Of a DNA stretch of 64,000 bases, positions 17,540-25,855 are shown one piece after another; the first letter of the stretch is position 1; each line of letters begins with the position of its first letter. The notes under the pieces were generated by a model, which worked only from the letters and a program-made list of their open reading frames with translations, ran no database searches and was not told the origin of the DNA. The stretch covers positions 248,001 through 312,000 of the forward strand of contig JADJXL010000017.1 of the NCBI GenBank assembly GCA_016715885.1, written 5' to 3'. The position numbers were made by a program, and so were the translations under genes. This DNA is from Polyangiaceae bacterium (lineage in GTDB: Bacteria > Myxococcota_A > Polyangia > Polyangiales > Polyangiaceae).

Positions 17540-18739
17540 TCATGGCACCGAAAGCCGCACTGCATCATCGAGCCGCGGAAGGTGCTGCCCAAGAGCGATC
17601 CCCAGCGTCACCGACGCGATGACGAGCGCCAACATGGCGACCGAAAGCAACCTTTCTGGCGACATGAGAGGCTCGAGCAGCGAGGTGAATCGAAACATCG
17701 ACCACCTTTCGTCAATCGCCCACACCGAAGGTACGGTCACGCTCGTCAGATGCAATTCTCGAACGTGCGCATCTTGCATCGAATGCGTTGCGGTCTTTGG
17801 CGCAGCACGAAGGGCGGCCATTTCTGCCAGCATTGCATCCGCCGAAACGAAGCGCTCATTCGGTGATTTCGCGAGGGCACGCAAAACGAGCGCATCGACG
17901 TCCGGCGGAACATGCTGCGGCGCAAACCGTGACGGAGGCGGCGCGGGCCTGTGGCAATGCGCGAATCGAAGCGCTTCGAGGCCCGAAACATCATCGAAAG
18001 GACCTCGGCCCGCAAGCAATTCGTACAAGACGATTCCAAGGGCATACAAATCAGCCCGACCGTCGACCTTTTTGCCTTCGTATTGCTCGGGAGCCATCGT
18101 GCGCGGCGTACCCAAGGAAGGCGATCGCTCGCCCACTTCCTCACCAATGCGTTCGGCCGCTCCGAGATCGAGGATTTCAACGTGCCCACTTTCGCAAAGA
18201 AATAGGTTTTCGAGTTTGATGTCGCGATGCACGATCCCCGCATCGTGGAGCGCCGACAAACCCTGCAAGACCTGCGATACGATGTCGAGCGCCGCGGGTA
18301 CCGATAGCACCCCCACTCGCTTCAATGCCGCTCGCAGGTCGCTGCCTTCCAAAAGCTCGAGCACCACGAATGGACGCCCATCGGGAAGGACATCCATATC
18401 GTATACATCGACGATGTTCGCATGCCGAACGGATGCGAGCAGTCGGCCTTCGTTTGCCGCGCGCTCTGCCAAACCTCGCCGAAAGAGATTGTCATGGTGA
18501 AGCACTTTGAATGCAGCGCGCCGCCCGAGACGCGCGTGCTCGACCTCGAAAACTTCCCCTACCCCGCCTTTGCCAAGCGATTTTACGACGATCCACGGAG
18601 TCCCATGAATTTGCTGACCAGGCCGAAACGTGACGACGTCTTCGCCCGGCGCCGAATCGAAAAGAAACTGCGCGTTGTCGAAGACCGACCATTCACAATC
18701 GGTCATGCGATCGGGAAGTGTATCTGATACGGTTGTCAC
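17540..18739 (-). CDS. membrane-anchored Ser/Thr protein kinase (DLG variant)
   Basis: 399 aa with a GTG start that overlaps the upstream kinase stop by four bases (GTGA), so translation is probably coupled. Motifs: glycine loop GKGGVG (56-61), Lys78 in AAFK, Glu97, HRDIKLEN (171-178), DLG at 191-193 in place of DFG, and PRTMAPEQYEG. DLG still offers the metal-binding Asp, so activity is likely. A single transmembrane helix lies at about 365-385 with a short tail. The adjacent kinase (18736-19647) has no membrane segment, so this gene may supply the membrane-bound half of a two-kinase pair. Confidence 0.88.
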   Translation of the reverse strand: MTTVSDTLPDRMTDCEWSVFDNAQFLFDSAPGEDVVTFRPGQQIHGTPWIVVKSLGKGGVGEVFEVEHARLGRRAAFKVLHHDNLFRRGLAERAANEGRLLASVRHANIVDVYDMDVLPDGRPFVVLELLEGSDLRAALKRVGVLSVPAALDIVSQVLQGLSALHDAGIVHRDIKLENLFLCESGHVEILDLGAAERIGEEVGERSPSLGTPRTMAPEQYEGKKVDGRADLYALGIVLYELLAGRGPFDDVSGLEALRFAHCHRPAPPPSRFAPQHVPPDVDALVLRALAKSPNERFVSADAMLAEMAALRAAPKTATHSMQDAHVRELHLTSVTVPSVWAIDERWSMFRFTSLLEPLMSPERLLSVAMLALVIASVTLGIALGQHLPRLDDAVRLSVP

Positions 18740-19647
18740 GACGCACCTCCCTGCAACATCGCTCGAAGTTCGGGACGCGCGGCAGTGCCAATCACGTGGC
18801 GGAGCGCCGACGCGAATACGGCAGCCGAAGAATAACGCCTTCCAGGCGCTTTTTCGAGCGCTCGGGCAACGACCCGCGCGAGCGCTGGGGAAGCGGGCGA
18901 CAAGTCATCGAGACGGCGCGGGGAAAGTCCCAAATGCGCGCGCATGTGAACTTCGAACTCGGAACCGCGAAGCACATCGTAAGGACCGCGAGCCGCGATG
19001 CATTCGAATAGAACGATGCCCATCGCATACACGTCTGCGCGACCATCGATTCGTCCGCCGAGTATCTGCTCCGGCGAAATGTACCTCGGCGTGCCCAATA
19101 CGCGATTACCGGTCGTGCGATGCGCAGCCGCACCGACGATCTTTGCAATTCCGAAGTCGAACATCATGGCTCGCTCGGGAGAGCCGTCCTTTTTCGTAGC
19201 GATGAAAATGTTGTGCGGTTTGACGTCGCGATGAACGATGCCTCGACGATGCGCTTCATGCAGTCCATCGAGCGCTCCTGCAATGAGCAACGACGCCGTC
19301 ATCGGGTCGATGGGACCGTGGTGTTCGAGGTAGTCGCGCAGCGTTTCTCCAGCAATACGCGGCATGGCAAGAAATGGCCGGCCATCACGTGTCATGCCGA
19401 TTTCGCGCACCGGCACGAGGTTTTCGTGGTCGATCGAAGCGAGCACGCGGCCTTCTTGCAAGAGGCGCGTCGCGTATTCTTGCATATCCCGACACGTCGA
19501 CTTGAGCACCTTGATGGCGTAAACGTCGCCCCCGGGGCTTTTCGCTTCGTACACTTCCGAGCTCGTGCCGTGGCCGAGGAAACGCACGACGCGATACTTG
19601 GTGCCCGCAAGCGGGTCGGACGGGAGCGTTGCAACGTCGATGAGCAT
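18736..19647 (-). CDS. soluble Ser/Thr protein kinase
   Basis: 303 aa from ATG 19647, with GGAGG nine bases upstream; the frame is open to 19731 but without a better site. Motifs: GHGTSSEV (25-32), AIK with Lys46, HRDVKPHN (139-146), DFG (164-166), PRYISPEQ and the RADVYAMG helix-F aspartate. No transmembrane helix, so it is cytoplasmic and barely larger than a bare catalytic domain. It is first in a two-gene unit, overlapping the second kinase start by four bases. Such tight pairing suggests the kinases phosphorylate one another or a shared target; inference. Confidence 0.87.
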   Translation of the reverse strand: MLIDVATLPSDPLAGTKYRVVRFLGHGTSSEVYEAKSPGGDVYAIKVLKSTCRDMQEYATRLLQEGRVLASIDHENLVPVREIGMTRDGRPFLAMPRIAGETLRDYLEHHGPIDPMTASLLIAGALDGLHEAHRRGIVHRDVKPHNIFIATKKDGSPERAMMFDFGIAKIVGAAAHRTTGNRVLGTPRYISPEQILGGRIDGRADVYAMGIVLFECIAARGPYDVLRGSEFEVHMRAHLGLSPRRLDDLSPASPALARVVARALEKAPGRRYSSAAVFASALRHVIGTAARPELRAMLQGGAS

Positions 19648-19793
19648 GAGAGTCGTCCTCCGACCGGGGCAACTCGCGCCCCGATGAATGGACATCGTCT
19701 CGACGAACCCGTCAGTTGCGTAAAACTTCAAAAAAATTTTCGAACGGTCTACGGCGCTGGTTTGGACTGAACACCCATTCAGCCCTCATCGTC

Positions 19794-20969
19794 TCAATGC
19801 ACCAGAAACCATTTCACGCCGGGTTTGATTTCCATGTGAAAATGGTCGGCGTGGGCGGCATTGTAATTGGGCGTCAGCACGTACGTGAAGATGTGCAATG
19901 CGTGCGCTTCGCAAACGATCGCGCGGAGCTCGCGAGCCTCGGCCGAATCGGGAACGGGCGGCCCGTCATCGCACACTTTGTCGCCAATTTTGCCGTGGAA
20001 ATGCGACGCTACGCTGATCCACGTGCCGTCTTTCTTGCGCAATTTGCCGACATCGATAGCGAGGCCCGCAGGGTGTCGAGTTCCCGGCGGAGCCCACGCA
20101 GGATTGACGCGCGGCGCGGGAGCTTCGGCTTTTTTCGGTGCAGCCGCGGTCACGACCTCGACGGGCTTGCTCGCTTCGGCTTTTTCGCCGGTTTCGCCCG
20201 GCGCCTTTTGTTTTGCGCCTTTGTCGACCGAAGCTCCGGCGCCTTTGGCTCCAAGGCCGGCTTTGCCCAATGACGTTTGCGACGAGCTCTTCTTGGGTTT
20301 TGCTGTAGGTTTTACCGCGGATGGTTTGCTTGGTTTTTCCGCGGCACCAGGACGAACCTTTTCGCGTTTGTCGGACTTGGCTGCCGGTTTTTCCGAACTC
20401 TGTGATTTCGTTGGCTTGGTTCGAGAAGCTACTTTGCCCGCTCCAGGTTTTTTCGCTACCGCCGCTCCAGCCTTCGGCGCAGCGGCGGCCTTTGGTGGTT
20501 GATCCTGCGGTGGTGCTGCCTTCGGCGTAGCGATTTCGCGCGGAGCGTTCGGGCGATACATGGTAAAATGCACGATTTCATCGATATCGTGCCGTTCGAG
20601 AATGGCGGTGAAGTCGTCGAGCGCCAAGGCGAGACGCGCATCGAGAATTTCAAACGGCGAGGCATCACGCTGCTCGGGCGGAAGAGCTGAATGAATGTGC
20701 ACGCCATGCAGACGACCCGTCAGTCGAATCGGAGCTCGCACACCGGGCACGGGATCGACGGTCACGTAGGGCAGATTGCGACGATTCAGCTCTGCAATCG
20801 CTTCTTCGTTCGTCATGTTCGCATATCGATATGCCGCGGTGGTTTCGACGACAGCCGGGTCGGGCACGACCAGAAACGGCGAGGACGCGTCCGCCAACGA
20901 AGGACGAAGCGCAGCGGCGGCAAACGCCAGAACAGCCAAAGCGCAGGAGCGAAGAAGCGAGCTGTGCAC
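19794..20969 (-). CDS. exported M15/extensin-like peptidase with Lys/Ala/Pro-rich linker
   Basis: About 391 aa from GTG 20969, which starts a clean signal peptide (VHSSLLRSC, hydrophobic core, SLADA). The frame is open to 21125, but that would run across the divergent gene. After a 120-residue N-terminal part comes a long low-complexity linker rich in Lys, Ala, Pro and Ser (about 150-280), likely wall-threading. The C-terminal domain has GTRHPAGLAIDVGKL and HADHFHMEI. The H-x6-D and HxxH pattern is that of D-Ala-D-Ala carboxypeptidases of the M15/VanY/extensin-like group. It should act on peptidoglycan in the periplasm. Confidence 0.75.
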   Translation of the reverse strand: MHSSLLRSCALAVLAFAAAALRPSLADASSPFLVVPDPAVVETTAAYRYANMTNEEAIAELNRRNLPYVTVDPVPGVRAPIRLTGRLHGVHIHSALPPEQRDASPFEILDARLALALDDFTAILERHDIDEIVHFTMYRPNAPREIATPKAAPPQDQPPKAAAAPKAGAAVAKKPGAGKVASRTKPTKSQSSEKPAAKSDKREKVRPGAAEKPSKPSAVKPTAKPKKSSSQTSLGKAGLGAKGAGASVDKGAKQKAPGETGEKAEASKPVEVVTAAAPKKAEAPAPRVNPAWAPPGTRHPAGLAIDVGKLRKKDGTWISVASHFHGKIGDKVCDDGPPVPDSAEARELRAIVCEAHALHIFTYVLTPNYNAAHADHFHMEIKPGVKWFLVH

Positions 20970-21079
20970 GGGTCTTGTTGTACTCGGATTTTTGTCGAAG
21001 GCCAAAAAACGAAGCTCCGGAAGGTCTCGCGCTGCATGGGCTCGCGTCTTTGCCCGGAGCGGAGTATCTTGGACGCCGA

Positions 21080-21829
21080 GTGCTCCCGGAAGTTCAAGCC
21101 CCGCAACCAGAAACCACGATCGCACCCGTTTCGCCGCGTCCGGGCGCCACGAAGCCGCTCATCGCAGCCCTCCTGACGACGATCATCGTAACGGCCCTGT
21201 CGTACTTGGCGCCGGCGAAACACGCCGCGACGCTCGTGGGCCTTGCGTTTCTCGCGGCGACGTGGTGGCTCGTGCTGCGCGGAGACGAACATACGATCCG
21301 CGAGCATGGGCTATCGTTGGGGGGCCTTTTGGAGCCGCTGGCGATCGACAAGCGCAGGCTGCTTCGCGACGCTGCAATGGCCACGCTTTGGGTGCTCTTG
21401 CTCGCCGTCATCGTTTTTCCGCCTTTTTGGTACGGATTCAAATTATTTTGGCATGCGAAAATGCCATTCGTCTTTCGGCTACCCAAATCGCCGCTCGATG
21501 AAGTGGCTGGGCAATTGCTCGTGGTCGCGCTTCCCGAAGAAGCGTTTTTCCGGGGCTATTTGCAAACTCGGCTGGACGCAGCTTGGGGAAGACGCGTGCG
21601 TTTTCTGGGCGCCGAATTGGGTGCGGGATGGATCGTCTCCGCCGTGATCTTCGCGATTGGTCATTGGCTGACGACCCCCGTGCCTGCTCGACTGGCGGTG
21701 TTTTTCCCGGCGCTTCTTTTTGGGTGGCTCCGAGCGCGCACGGGCGGAATTGGCGCCGGCGTGTTGTTTCACGCGCTTTGCAACATGTTTTCGGCAACGC
21801 TCGCCCGAGGATACGGTTTTCCCTCATGA
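21080..21829 (+). CDS. CPBP-family intramembrane glutamic protease, candidate myxosortase
   Basis: 249 aa from GTG 21080; the open frame extends far upstream, but that part is Arg-rich and antisense to the M15 gene, so this start is approximate. Several hydrophobic helices surround the CAAX-protease/bacteriocin-processing (ABI) motifs: LPEEAFFRGYL with Glu153-Glu154 and Arg158, FAIGH with His195, and LFHALCN with His231 and Asn235. Members of this family cleave within membranes. In myxobacteria, some process MYXO-CTERM proteins; a MYXO-CTERM substrate is encoded 13 kb away. The stop overlaps the next start (ATGA), so it is coupled to the HAD phosphatase gene. Confidence 0.75.
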   Translation: MLPEVQAPQPETTIAPVSPRPGATKPLIAALLTTIIVTALSYLAPAKHAATLVGLAFLAATWWLVLRGDEHTIREHGLSLGGLLEPLAIDKRRLLRDAAMATLWVLLLAVIVFPPFWYGFKLFWHAKMPFVFRLPKSPLDEVAGQLLVVALPEEAFFRGYLQTRLDAAWGRRVRFLGAELGAGWIVSAVIFAIGHWLTTPVPARLAVFFPALLFGWLRARTGGIGAGVLFHALCNMFSATLARGYGFPS

Positions 21830-22497
21830 GCGGCGACAAACCAAGAATTCGCGCTGCGCTTTTCGACATGGACCGGACGCTCGTGCGCAAGGAGACGGCG
21901 AGCCTGTACGTGCGATATCAGCGCGACATCGGGCAAGCCACGACGCTCGATTTGCTCAAAGCATTGTATTGGGTGGGGCAATACACGCTCGGCGTGCTCG
22001 ATGCGGACAAAGTGGCCGACAAGGTGCTTGGCACGATGCGAGGTTTGTCCGAGCCGACATTCGTGGCGCAATGCGATGATTGGTTCACCAAGTACGTGGA
22101 GCATCACATTACGGATGCAGGTCGTCATGCGGTCGCGCGGCACAAGGCTCGCGGGGACGTGTGTGCGATCGTGACGGGAGCCACGCGTTATGCGGCGGGG
22201 CCGCTTGCCCGGCGCCTCGATATCGAACATGTGGTTGCGAGCGAGCTCGAAATCGATGAAATGGGGCAATTCACGGGGCGAGCGGTCAAACCATTGTGTC
22301 TTGGGGAAGGCAAGCTGAAACGAGCCGAAGCGTTCGCGAACAAGCTTGGGTTTGCGCTGCAAGAAGCGACGTTTTACACGGACAGCGTGAGCGACATCCC
22401 GCTGCTCGAGCGTGTGGCGGAGCCCATCGTGGTGAATCCCGATCCGCGGCTTTTGCGCATTGCAAAGCGTCGTGGATGGCCGATCGAGCGGTGGTGA
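21826..22497 (+). CDS. HAD-superfamily IB phosphatase (SerB-like)
   Basis: 223 aa. Motif I FDMDRTLV puts the nucleophile Asp14 and the acid/base Asp16 near the N-terminus. Motif II is VTGATRY, and the metal-binding motif is YTDSVSDIPLL. The helical cap between motif I and II is typical of subclass IB, the group that includes phosphoserine phosphatase and many phospholipid-related phosphatases. Start ATG overlaps the stop of the upstream protease (ATGA). A reductase gene follows nine bases after the stop, making a three-gene operon. Confidence 0.85.
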   Translation: MSGDKPRIRAALFDMDRTLVRKETASLYVRYQRDIGQATTLDLLKALYWVGQYTLGVLDADKVADKVLGTMRGLSEPTFVAQCDDWFTKYVEHHITDAGRHAVARHKARGDVCAIVTGATRYAAGPLARRLDIEHVVASELEIDEMGQFTGRAVKPLCLGEGKLKRAEAFANKLGFALQEATFYTDSVSDIPLLERVAEPIVVNPDPRLLRIAKRRGWPIERW

Positions 22498-22506
22498 ACG
22501 AGGCAA

Positions 22507-23514
22507 ATGATTCCGCGAAGCAAAACGGCGTTCGTGACGGGTGGCACGGGGTTTCTCGGATACGAAATGATCCGGCAACTTCTTGCATCGGGGCATCGCG
22601 TGATTGCGCTGTCACGAAATGGAACATTGCCAGGGGATCTGCGAAGCGAGAACTTGGAAATTGCGCGAGGCGATTTGGACGACGCCGCGGCGCTCGAAAA
22701 TGCCATGCGTGGCGCAGCCATTACGTATCACGTCGCAGCGAACGTGCAGATGTGGAAGAAGCGCTGGGAGGAAAGCGGACGCGCGAACGTGGTCGGCACG
22801 CGCAACATGGTGCAAGCGGCGCGAAAGGCGGGCGTGGATCGGTTTGTCTTTACATCGACGGGATCGACCATTGGAAAGCCGTATCCGCCGACCGATGAGA
22901 TCGTCACGGTCGATGAAACGTCGACGTACAACTTTGCACCACTCGAAATGGTTTATCCACATACGAAATGGCTTGCGGAGCAAGAGGTGCAGCGGGCAGC
23001 AGCCGAAGGACTCCATACGGTCATTACGCATCCGACGGCGGTCTTTGGGCCGGGAGATTGGAAAGCAAACGTATTGCCGCTCTTTCTGGCAACGAGGTCG
23101 CTGACGGGTATTGCCGTGCCAAACGGCATGCGAACGACGTGCGACGTGCGGGACGTTGCCGCGGCTCATTTGACGGCGGCGGCGCGAGCATCCGCAGGGA
23201 GTCGTTACATTTTGGGCGGGGAGCAATTGTCGGTACGAGAATTGTTTTCGCGTATTGCCGCGGCCGTGGGAGGAAAACCGCCTCGTTTTACCTTGCCCAA
23301 TTGGGCGGTGCTCGGGCTGTCGCGGCTGATGGAAACGAGCGCGACGATATCGGGCAAGCCGCCGAAGCTATCGTACGAAATGGCTCTACAAAGCACGTTT
23401 CGAGTGCGCATGTCGTCGAGACGCGCTGCCGACGAGCTCGGGTATGCATCGAGGCCGCTGAATGAATCGCTCGCGGATGCGGTCAGGTTTTACCAAGAGC
23501 AGGGATGGCTATAG
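22507..23514 (+). CDS. NAD-dependent epimerase/3-beta-HSD-like extended SDR
   Basis: 335 aa. The N-terminus FVTGGTGFLGYEMI is the glycine-rich NAD(P)-binding fingerprint. The catalytic pair appears as YPHTK near residue 155, with FTSTGST supplying the serine/threonine. The whole length fits extended short-chain dehydrogenases of the sterol-dehydrogenase/dihydroflavonol-reductase group. It lies nine bases after the HAD phosphatase gene in the same operon and ends 13 bases from the convergent permease gene. With the phosphatase it may act on a lipid or terpenoid alcohol; inference only. Confidence 0.85.
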   Translation: MIPRSKTAFVTGGTGFLGYEMIRQLLASGHRVIALSRNGTLPGDLRSENLEIARGDLDDAAALENAMRGAAITYHVAANVQMWKKRWEESGRANVVGTRNMVQAARKAGVDRFVFTSTGSTIGKPYPPTDEIVTVDETSTYNFAPLEMVYPHTKWLAEQEVQRAAAEGLHTVITHPTAVFGPGDWKANVLPLFLATRSLTGIAVPNGMRTTCDVRDVAAAHLTAAARASAGSRYILGGEQLSVRELFSRIAAAVGGKPPRFTLPNWAVLGLSRLMETSATISGKPPKLSYEMALQSTFRVRMSSRRAADELGYASRPLNESLADAVRFYQEQGWL

Positions 23515-23527
23515 ACACAGAATCGCT

Positions 23528-24634
23528 TCAAGACTGCCCCTCCGGTGGTGGCGGCGGCGCCTCCGGCACGGGCGTCACGACGGCCGCCGGCACGGCCACG
23601 ACCGTTGACGTGCGGCGAGGCGGGTGAAACTTTGCATAAGTCTCCACCGACCATACGGCCATCGCCGCAATGACCGGTCCCAAAAAGACCCCCACCGCAC
23701 CGAAAAATTCGAGCCCGCCAAAAATGCCCAAAAGCACCACGAGCGGATGCATGCGCGACGATTGCGAGCTTTGGACCCAGGGCCGCACGATATTGTCCGA
23801 CAAACCAATCAAGACGACCGCAATCGCCATTCCTACGCCTGCCGCAAAGCGCCCCACCACGAAGAGATAAATCGTCGAACCCACGGTGACCGGCGTCGTG
23901 CCGACCAGCGGAATCACCGACAGCAGCATCGCGAGCACCGCGAGCAAGAACGCGTTCGGTACCTTGAAAATCGTGAGCGCCAAGAACGTGAGCCCACCCT
24001 GCACGATTGCCGTCGCGATGATCCCCAAAATGGCACCATTGACGGTTTCTCGAACGGATGCAAATAGCTCGCGCGTCTGGACATCCGGAAAGGGCGATTG
24101 ATCATAGAGCCAATCGACGAGCCGCCTGCCATCGCGCAAAAAGTAATAAAGCGCCACGCCGAAAAGGAACAACGCCAGCATGATGGACGGCACGGCCGCC
24201 GCAACTCCACCGGCACGATTGGCAGCAAGCGTCGCCAAACGCTGGCCAACATCTTGAATCGCCGCCTGAAGATCGGCCCCACCAATGTGAATCGTGCGCC
24301 CTCGAATGTACAGTCCTTCCGTCAAAAACGTTTGAATACGCGTTATCGTCGATGACCAATCACGGGCCAAAAATTGATTGATCGATCGAACTGCCTCAAT
24401 GGCAATGAAGACGAAAGGAATGACCACCAGCACGAGCGTACCGACGGACAAGACGAGAGGCGCAAATGCTCGAGCTCGACCGAGACGAGGTTCGAGGCGA
24501 CCGAGCAGGGGGCTGAGCAGCAGCGCAAACAAACCACCCAGCGCAATGGGCACCAGAATTTCATGCACCATCCAAAAGAACAGGATGAGCAGTCCAACCC
24601 TGAGCACCACGGACAAACGACGATCCTGTTCCAT
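23528..24634 (-). CDS. AI-2E family (PerM/YdiK-type) membrane permease
   Basis: 368 aa. The hydrophobicity pattern is that of the AI-2E exporter family: paired N-terminal helices, a soluble stretch (about 85-145), then the conserved block ALYYFLRDGRRLVDWL, followed by four or more helices including LLSVIPLVGTTPVTVGS and the LSDNIVRPWV motif. The C-terminal 40 residues are Pro/Val-rich and cytoplasmic. Transported substrate is uncertain in this family: some members move autoinducer-2, others act as Na+/H+ antiporters. It stands alone, convergent with the SDR gene. Confidence 0.87.
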   Translation of the reverse strand: MEQDRRLSVVLRVGLLILFFWMVHEILVPIALGGLFALLLSPLLGRLEPRLGRARAFAPLVLSVGTLVLVVIPFVFIAIEAVRSINQFLARDWSSTITRIQTFLTEGLYIRGRTIHIGGADLQAAIQDVGQRLATLAANRAGGVAAAVPSIMLALFLFGVALYYFLRDGRRLVDWLYDQSPFPDVQTRELFASVRETVNGAILGIIATAIVQGGLTFLALTIFKVPNAFLLAVLAMLLSVIPLVGTTPVTVGSTIYLFVVGRFAAGVGMAIAVVLIGLSDNIVRPWVQSSQSSRMHPLVVLLGIFGGLEFFGAVGVFLGPVIAAMAVWSVETYAKFHPPRRTSTVVAVPAAVVTPVPEAPPPPPEGQS

Positions 24635-24748
24635 GCCAGCGCTTACCTCGTCATCGTCCCACTCTGATGCGTCGAATCACCCGCGACGTCAAGAAGCCGG
24701 GCGCCGAGCACAGGGTGACAGCACGTCTTCAACACGCGCTGATCCACT

Positions 24749-25855
24749 TCAAAATGAACCAACGACGAATGCACCAGCTCCGCCAGGACCAACGACGGGC
24801 GATAACGACACCGTGGACGGAGATGCCTTGGTACCGGACGCGCTCTTGGGCATCACGAACCACAATGCAATGCTTCCCGCAAGGCCCACCAAACCGCCTG
24901 CGAAGAGCCCCGTAGCATAGGCGGCGCTGTCCTTGGCACTTTCGTTTTGCTGAATTCCGAACTCATCCGGACACGGCGATTGCGGGCACAATTCAATGGC
25001 CTCGTCGTGCTCGGATTTCGCTCGCAATCCGAAGTAGCCTCCAACGCCCAGAGCTCCCACGGAAATCGCGCCGAGCGCAAGCGCCCCGATTCGACCCGGA
25101 TGCATTTTTCCGTTCGGCTGGTCTTTCGGCACGGGTCGTACAGGATCGGGCAGCGGTTTGTCCACCGGTTTGTCTGCGGGTTTGTCCACGGGAGGCGGAT
25201 CGACGGGTTTTTCCGGTTCGCGCACGAGCGGTGGGATGACCACTTTCTGCCGATCACCGTTCGCTCCCACGTCCACTTCGAGCACGAGCGGCTCGAAGCC
25301 GGGCGCCGACACGTTGATGACATGTTTGCCCGGATCGACGGCCGATGCCGTGCCAAGCGCAGCTCGCGCGACACTTGCCCCGTCACGCGTAATGACGAAA
25401 TCGGTAGAACCAATACCTTCCGGCGCAATCTCGATGGTCAAATACGACAGCCGCTTTTCGAGCGACGCAATGTGTTCTTTCGCCATCTTGACTCGATCGG
25501 GCCGTTTGTCGCGCTCGGCAGCGGCGAGCCCTTCCCCGAAAACCACCCACGCCGTGGCCGTTTTTCCGGCACCTTCGTAACACAAGCCCAACGTCAGGAG
25601 CGTTCCGCCCGCCGGATCCAAACGATTGCTTTCGGCGAGTTTTGGGCAGGCAGCGTCGAATTTGCCCTCTTGGAGGAGAGTTTTGCCTTCGCGAAAAAGC
25701 GCCTCGGAAAGCGCCACGTCTTCGGGCGTCGGACCAGCAAACGCCCACCGAGAAGCGAATAACAAGCCGAAGGCGAACGGCGCGCCGGAGCGAATCACAG
25801 AATGCATAATGGGTTTTGATCGATTCATGTGCCAAACTGGAAAACCACAGCTCAT
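24749..25855 (-). CDS. exported TPR/PEGA-type protein with PVDKP-repeat linker
   Basis: 368 aa from ATG 25855, which overlaps the kinase stop (ATGA), implying coupling. A later ATG at 25807 would start directly at the signal peptide (through FASRWAFAGP). After this come TPR-like helices (ALFREGKTLLQEGKFDAACP), a PEGA-like beta segment (about 150-210), a linker with PVDKP/ADKP repeats (210-235), a transmembrane hairpin (GALALGAISVGALGVGGYFG and a second helix near 320), and a Ser/Thr-rich tail. This layout recurs in myxobacteria next to kinases. It is third in the lipoprotein-kinase operon. Confidence 0.75.
   Translation of the reverse strand: MSCGFPVWHMNRSKPIMHSVIRSGAPFAFGLLFASRWAFAGPTPEDVALSEALFREGKTLLQEGKFDAACPKLAESNRLDPAGGTLLTLGLCYEGAGKTATAWVVFGEGLAAAERDKRPDRVKMAKEHIASLEKRLSYLTIEIAPEGIGSTDFVITRDGASVARAALGTASAVDPGKHVINVSAPGFEPLVLEVDVGANGDRQKVVIPPLVREPEKPVDPPPVDKPADKPVDKPLPDPVRPVPKDQPNGKMHPGRIGALALGAISVGALGVGGYFGLRAKSEHDEAIELCPQSPCPDEFGIQQNESAKDSAAYATGLFAGGLVGLAGSIALWFVMPKSASGTKASPSTVSLSPVVGPGGAGAFVVGSF
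25156..25186. repeat. three GTTTGTC motifs in 31 bases (12-base tandem repeat)
   Basis: GTTTGTC occurs at 25156, 25168 and 25180, exactly 12 bases apart, inside the Pro/Lys linker of the TPR/PEGA protein. It encodes repeats of the form D-K-P-V/A on the reverse strand. It is the densest cluster of the over-represented 7-mer in the window. Confidence 0.8.

Noticed and set aside
19767..19782. CTGAA-CACCCA-TTCAG hairpin after the M15 gene
   Set aside because: Only a 5-bp stem with no T-run at the expected place; too weak to call.
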